Source: an uncultured Lachnospiraceae bacterium (GTDB lineage Bacteria > Bacillota > Clostridia > Lachnospirales > Lachnospiraceae). Taken from it: a DNA stretch of 32,699 nt. A program made the position numbers and the translations under genes. Shown here piece by piece: positions 32,540 through 32,699 of this stretch; positions within the stretch are counted from its first letter, which is position 1; each line of letters opens with the position of its first letter. The stretch covers positions 1 through 32,699 of the forward strand of contig CAJUCC010000044.1 of assembly GCA_910585205.1 (NCBI GenBank), given 5' to 3'. The notes beneath the pieces were generated by a model. The model was not told where the DNA came from, made no database searches, and saw only the letters and a program-made list of their open reading frames with translations.

Positions 32540-32559
32540 CAACTAAAACCGTTTAGTTG
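32540..32559. repeat. Inverted repeat CAACTAAA/TTTAGTTG after the last gene
   Basis: A perfect 8-bp inverted repeat with a 4-base loop (ACCG). An overlapping pair CCGTTT/AAACGG (32549-32572) and a further TTTAGT at 32575-32580 follow. There is no T-run, so it is not a terminator; it may be an operator or an RNA leader for whatever lies beyond the window. Confidence 0.5.
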
Positions 32560-32645
32560 ATTTACCAAACGGAGTTTAGTGAAAATGCTGATAAAATAAT
32601 GTGAAGAAAGACGAAAAGTGTTGAAACTAACGGAAAAGCAAAAAA

Positions 32646-32678
32646 GAGATTCGTGAATCTGCACGAATCTCTTTTTTT
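32646..32678. terminator. Strong intrinsic terminator ending the microcompartment operon
   Basis: GAGATTCGTG (32646-32655) pairs perfectly with CACGAATCTC (32662-32671), a six-base loop, then seven Ts; an A-run precedes it, so it can work in both directions. Confidence 0.95.
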
Positions 32679-32699
32679 CAAATCGGCGCTCCGGGCGCG

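Noticed and set aside
32297..32560. An 87-codon plus-strand frame overlapping the 63-residue protein
   Set aside because: Its start lies directly at the AAAGGAGG site that serves the 63-residue frame, and its Gly/Arg/Lys-rich product has no ordered segment.
1..32699. tRNA or rRNA genes, CRISPR arrays, insertion sequences, prophage parts
   Set aside because: No cloverleaf-like or rRNA-like stretch, no regularly spaced repeat array, and no transposase, integrase or phage protein was recognised.

Overview
The window reads as the chromosome of an anaerobic, butyrate-forming Clostridia species, most likely a Lachnospiraceae gut commensal. The reasons are the gene order thl-crt-hbd-bcd-etfB-etfA, strong AGGAGG ribosome binding sites, sigma-A style promoters, a CoA-dependent fermentative gene set, and a bacterial microcompartment (BMC) operon. 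This assignment rests on gene content and style; no rRNA or other marker gene is present.

Layout. 1-7660 holds cell-envelope and housekeeping genes: the tail of an unknown gene, an SH3/NlpC-P60 wall hydrolase, long-form ribosome hibernation factor hpf, a leftward three-gene operon (inositol-monophosphatase-family enzyme, exported DUF3298-like protein, exported LysM protein), an M23 peptidase, a lipoprotein and a small membrane protein. 7665-13844 is the complete central butyrate operon, from acetyl-CoA to butyryl-CoA, with its own promoter and terminator. 13868-15830 (leftward) is a two-gene RNA repair cassette: an ATP-dependent RNA ligase and an HD-domain/polynucleotide-kinase end-healing enzyme. 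16172-21127 is a nucleoside-type ABC importer (BMP lipoprotein, double ATPase, two permeases). 21201-22083 (leftward) has a NimA/pyridoxamine-oxidase-like flavoprotein and a broken mntP manganese exporter.

22328-32678 is the most interesting part: one operon of 14 genes with a near-consensus extended -10 promoter and a strong terminator, encoding a BMC metabolosome. It has four hexameric shell proteins, one pentameric vertex protein and no trimeric shell protein. The cargo is a class II aldolase, a CoA-acylating aldehyde dehydrogenase and a PduL phosphotransacylase; all three carry amphipathic termini resembling encapsulation peptides. An iron alcohol dehydrogenase completes the core. The simplest flux is sugar phosphate -> DHAP + short aldehyde, the aldehyde then going to acyl-CoA -> acyl-phosphate (ATP yield) or to the alcohol (NAD+ recycling), with CoA and NAD recycled. 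The identity of the aldehyde cannot be read from sequence (lactaldehyde, acetaldehyde or glycolaldehyde are possible).

Unusual accessory genes make this operon differ from the BMC types I know. They are a solute-binding-protein homologue without a signal peptide, a CoA-disulfide-reductase-like flavoenzyme, a GctAB-type CoA-transferase pair whose B subunit lacks the expected catalytic Glu, and a 63-residue Ala/Gly/Lys-rich protein. No glycyl radical enzyme, diol dehydratase, ethanolamine lyase, kinase, isomerase or regulator is seen in the operon.
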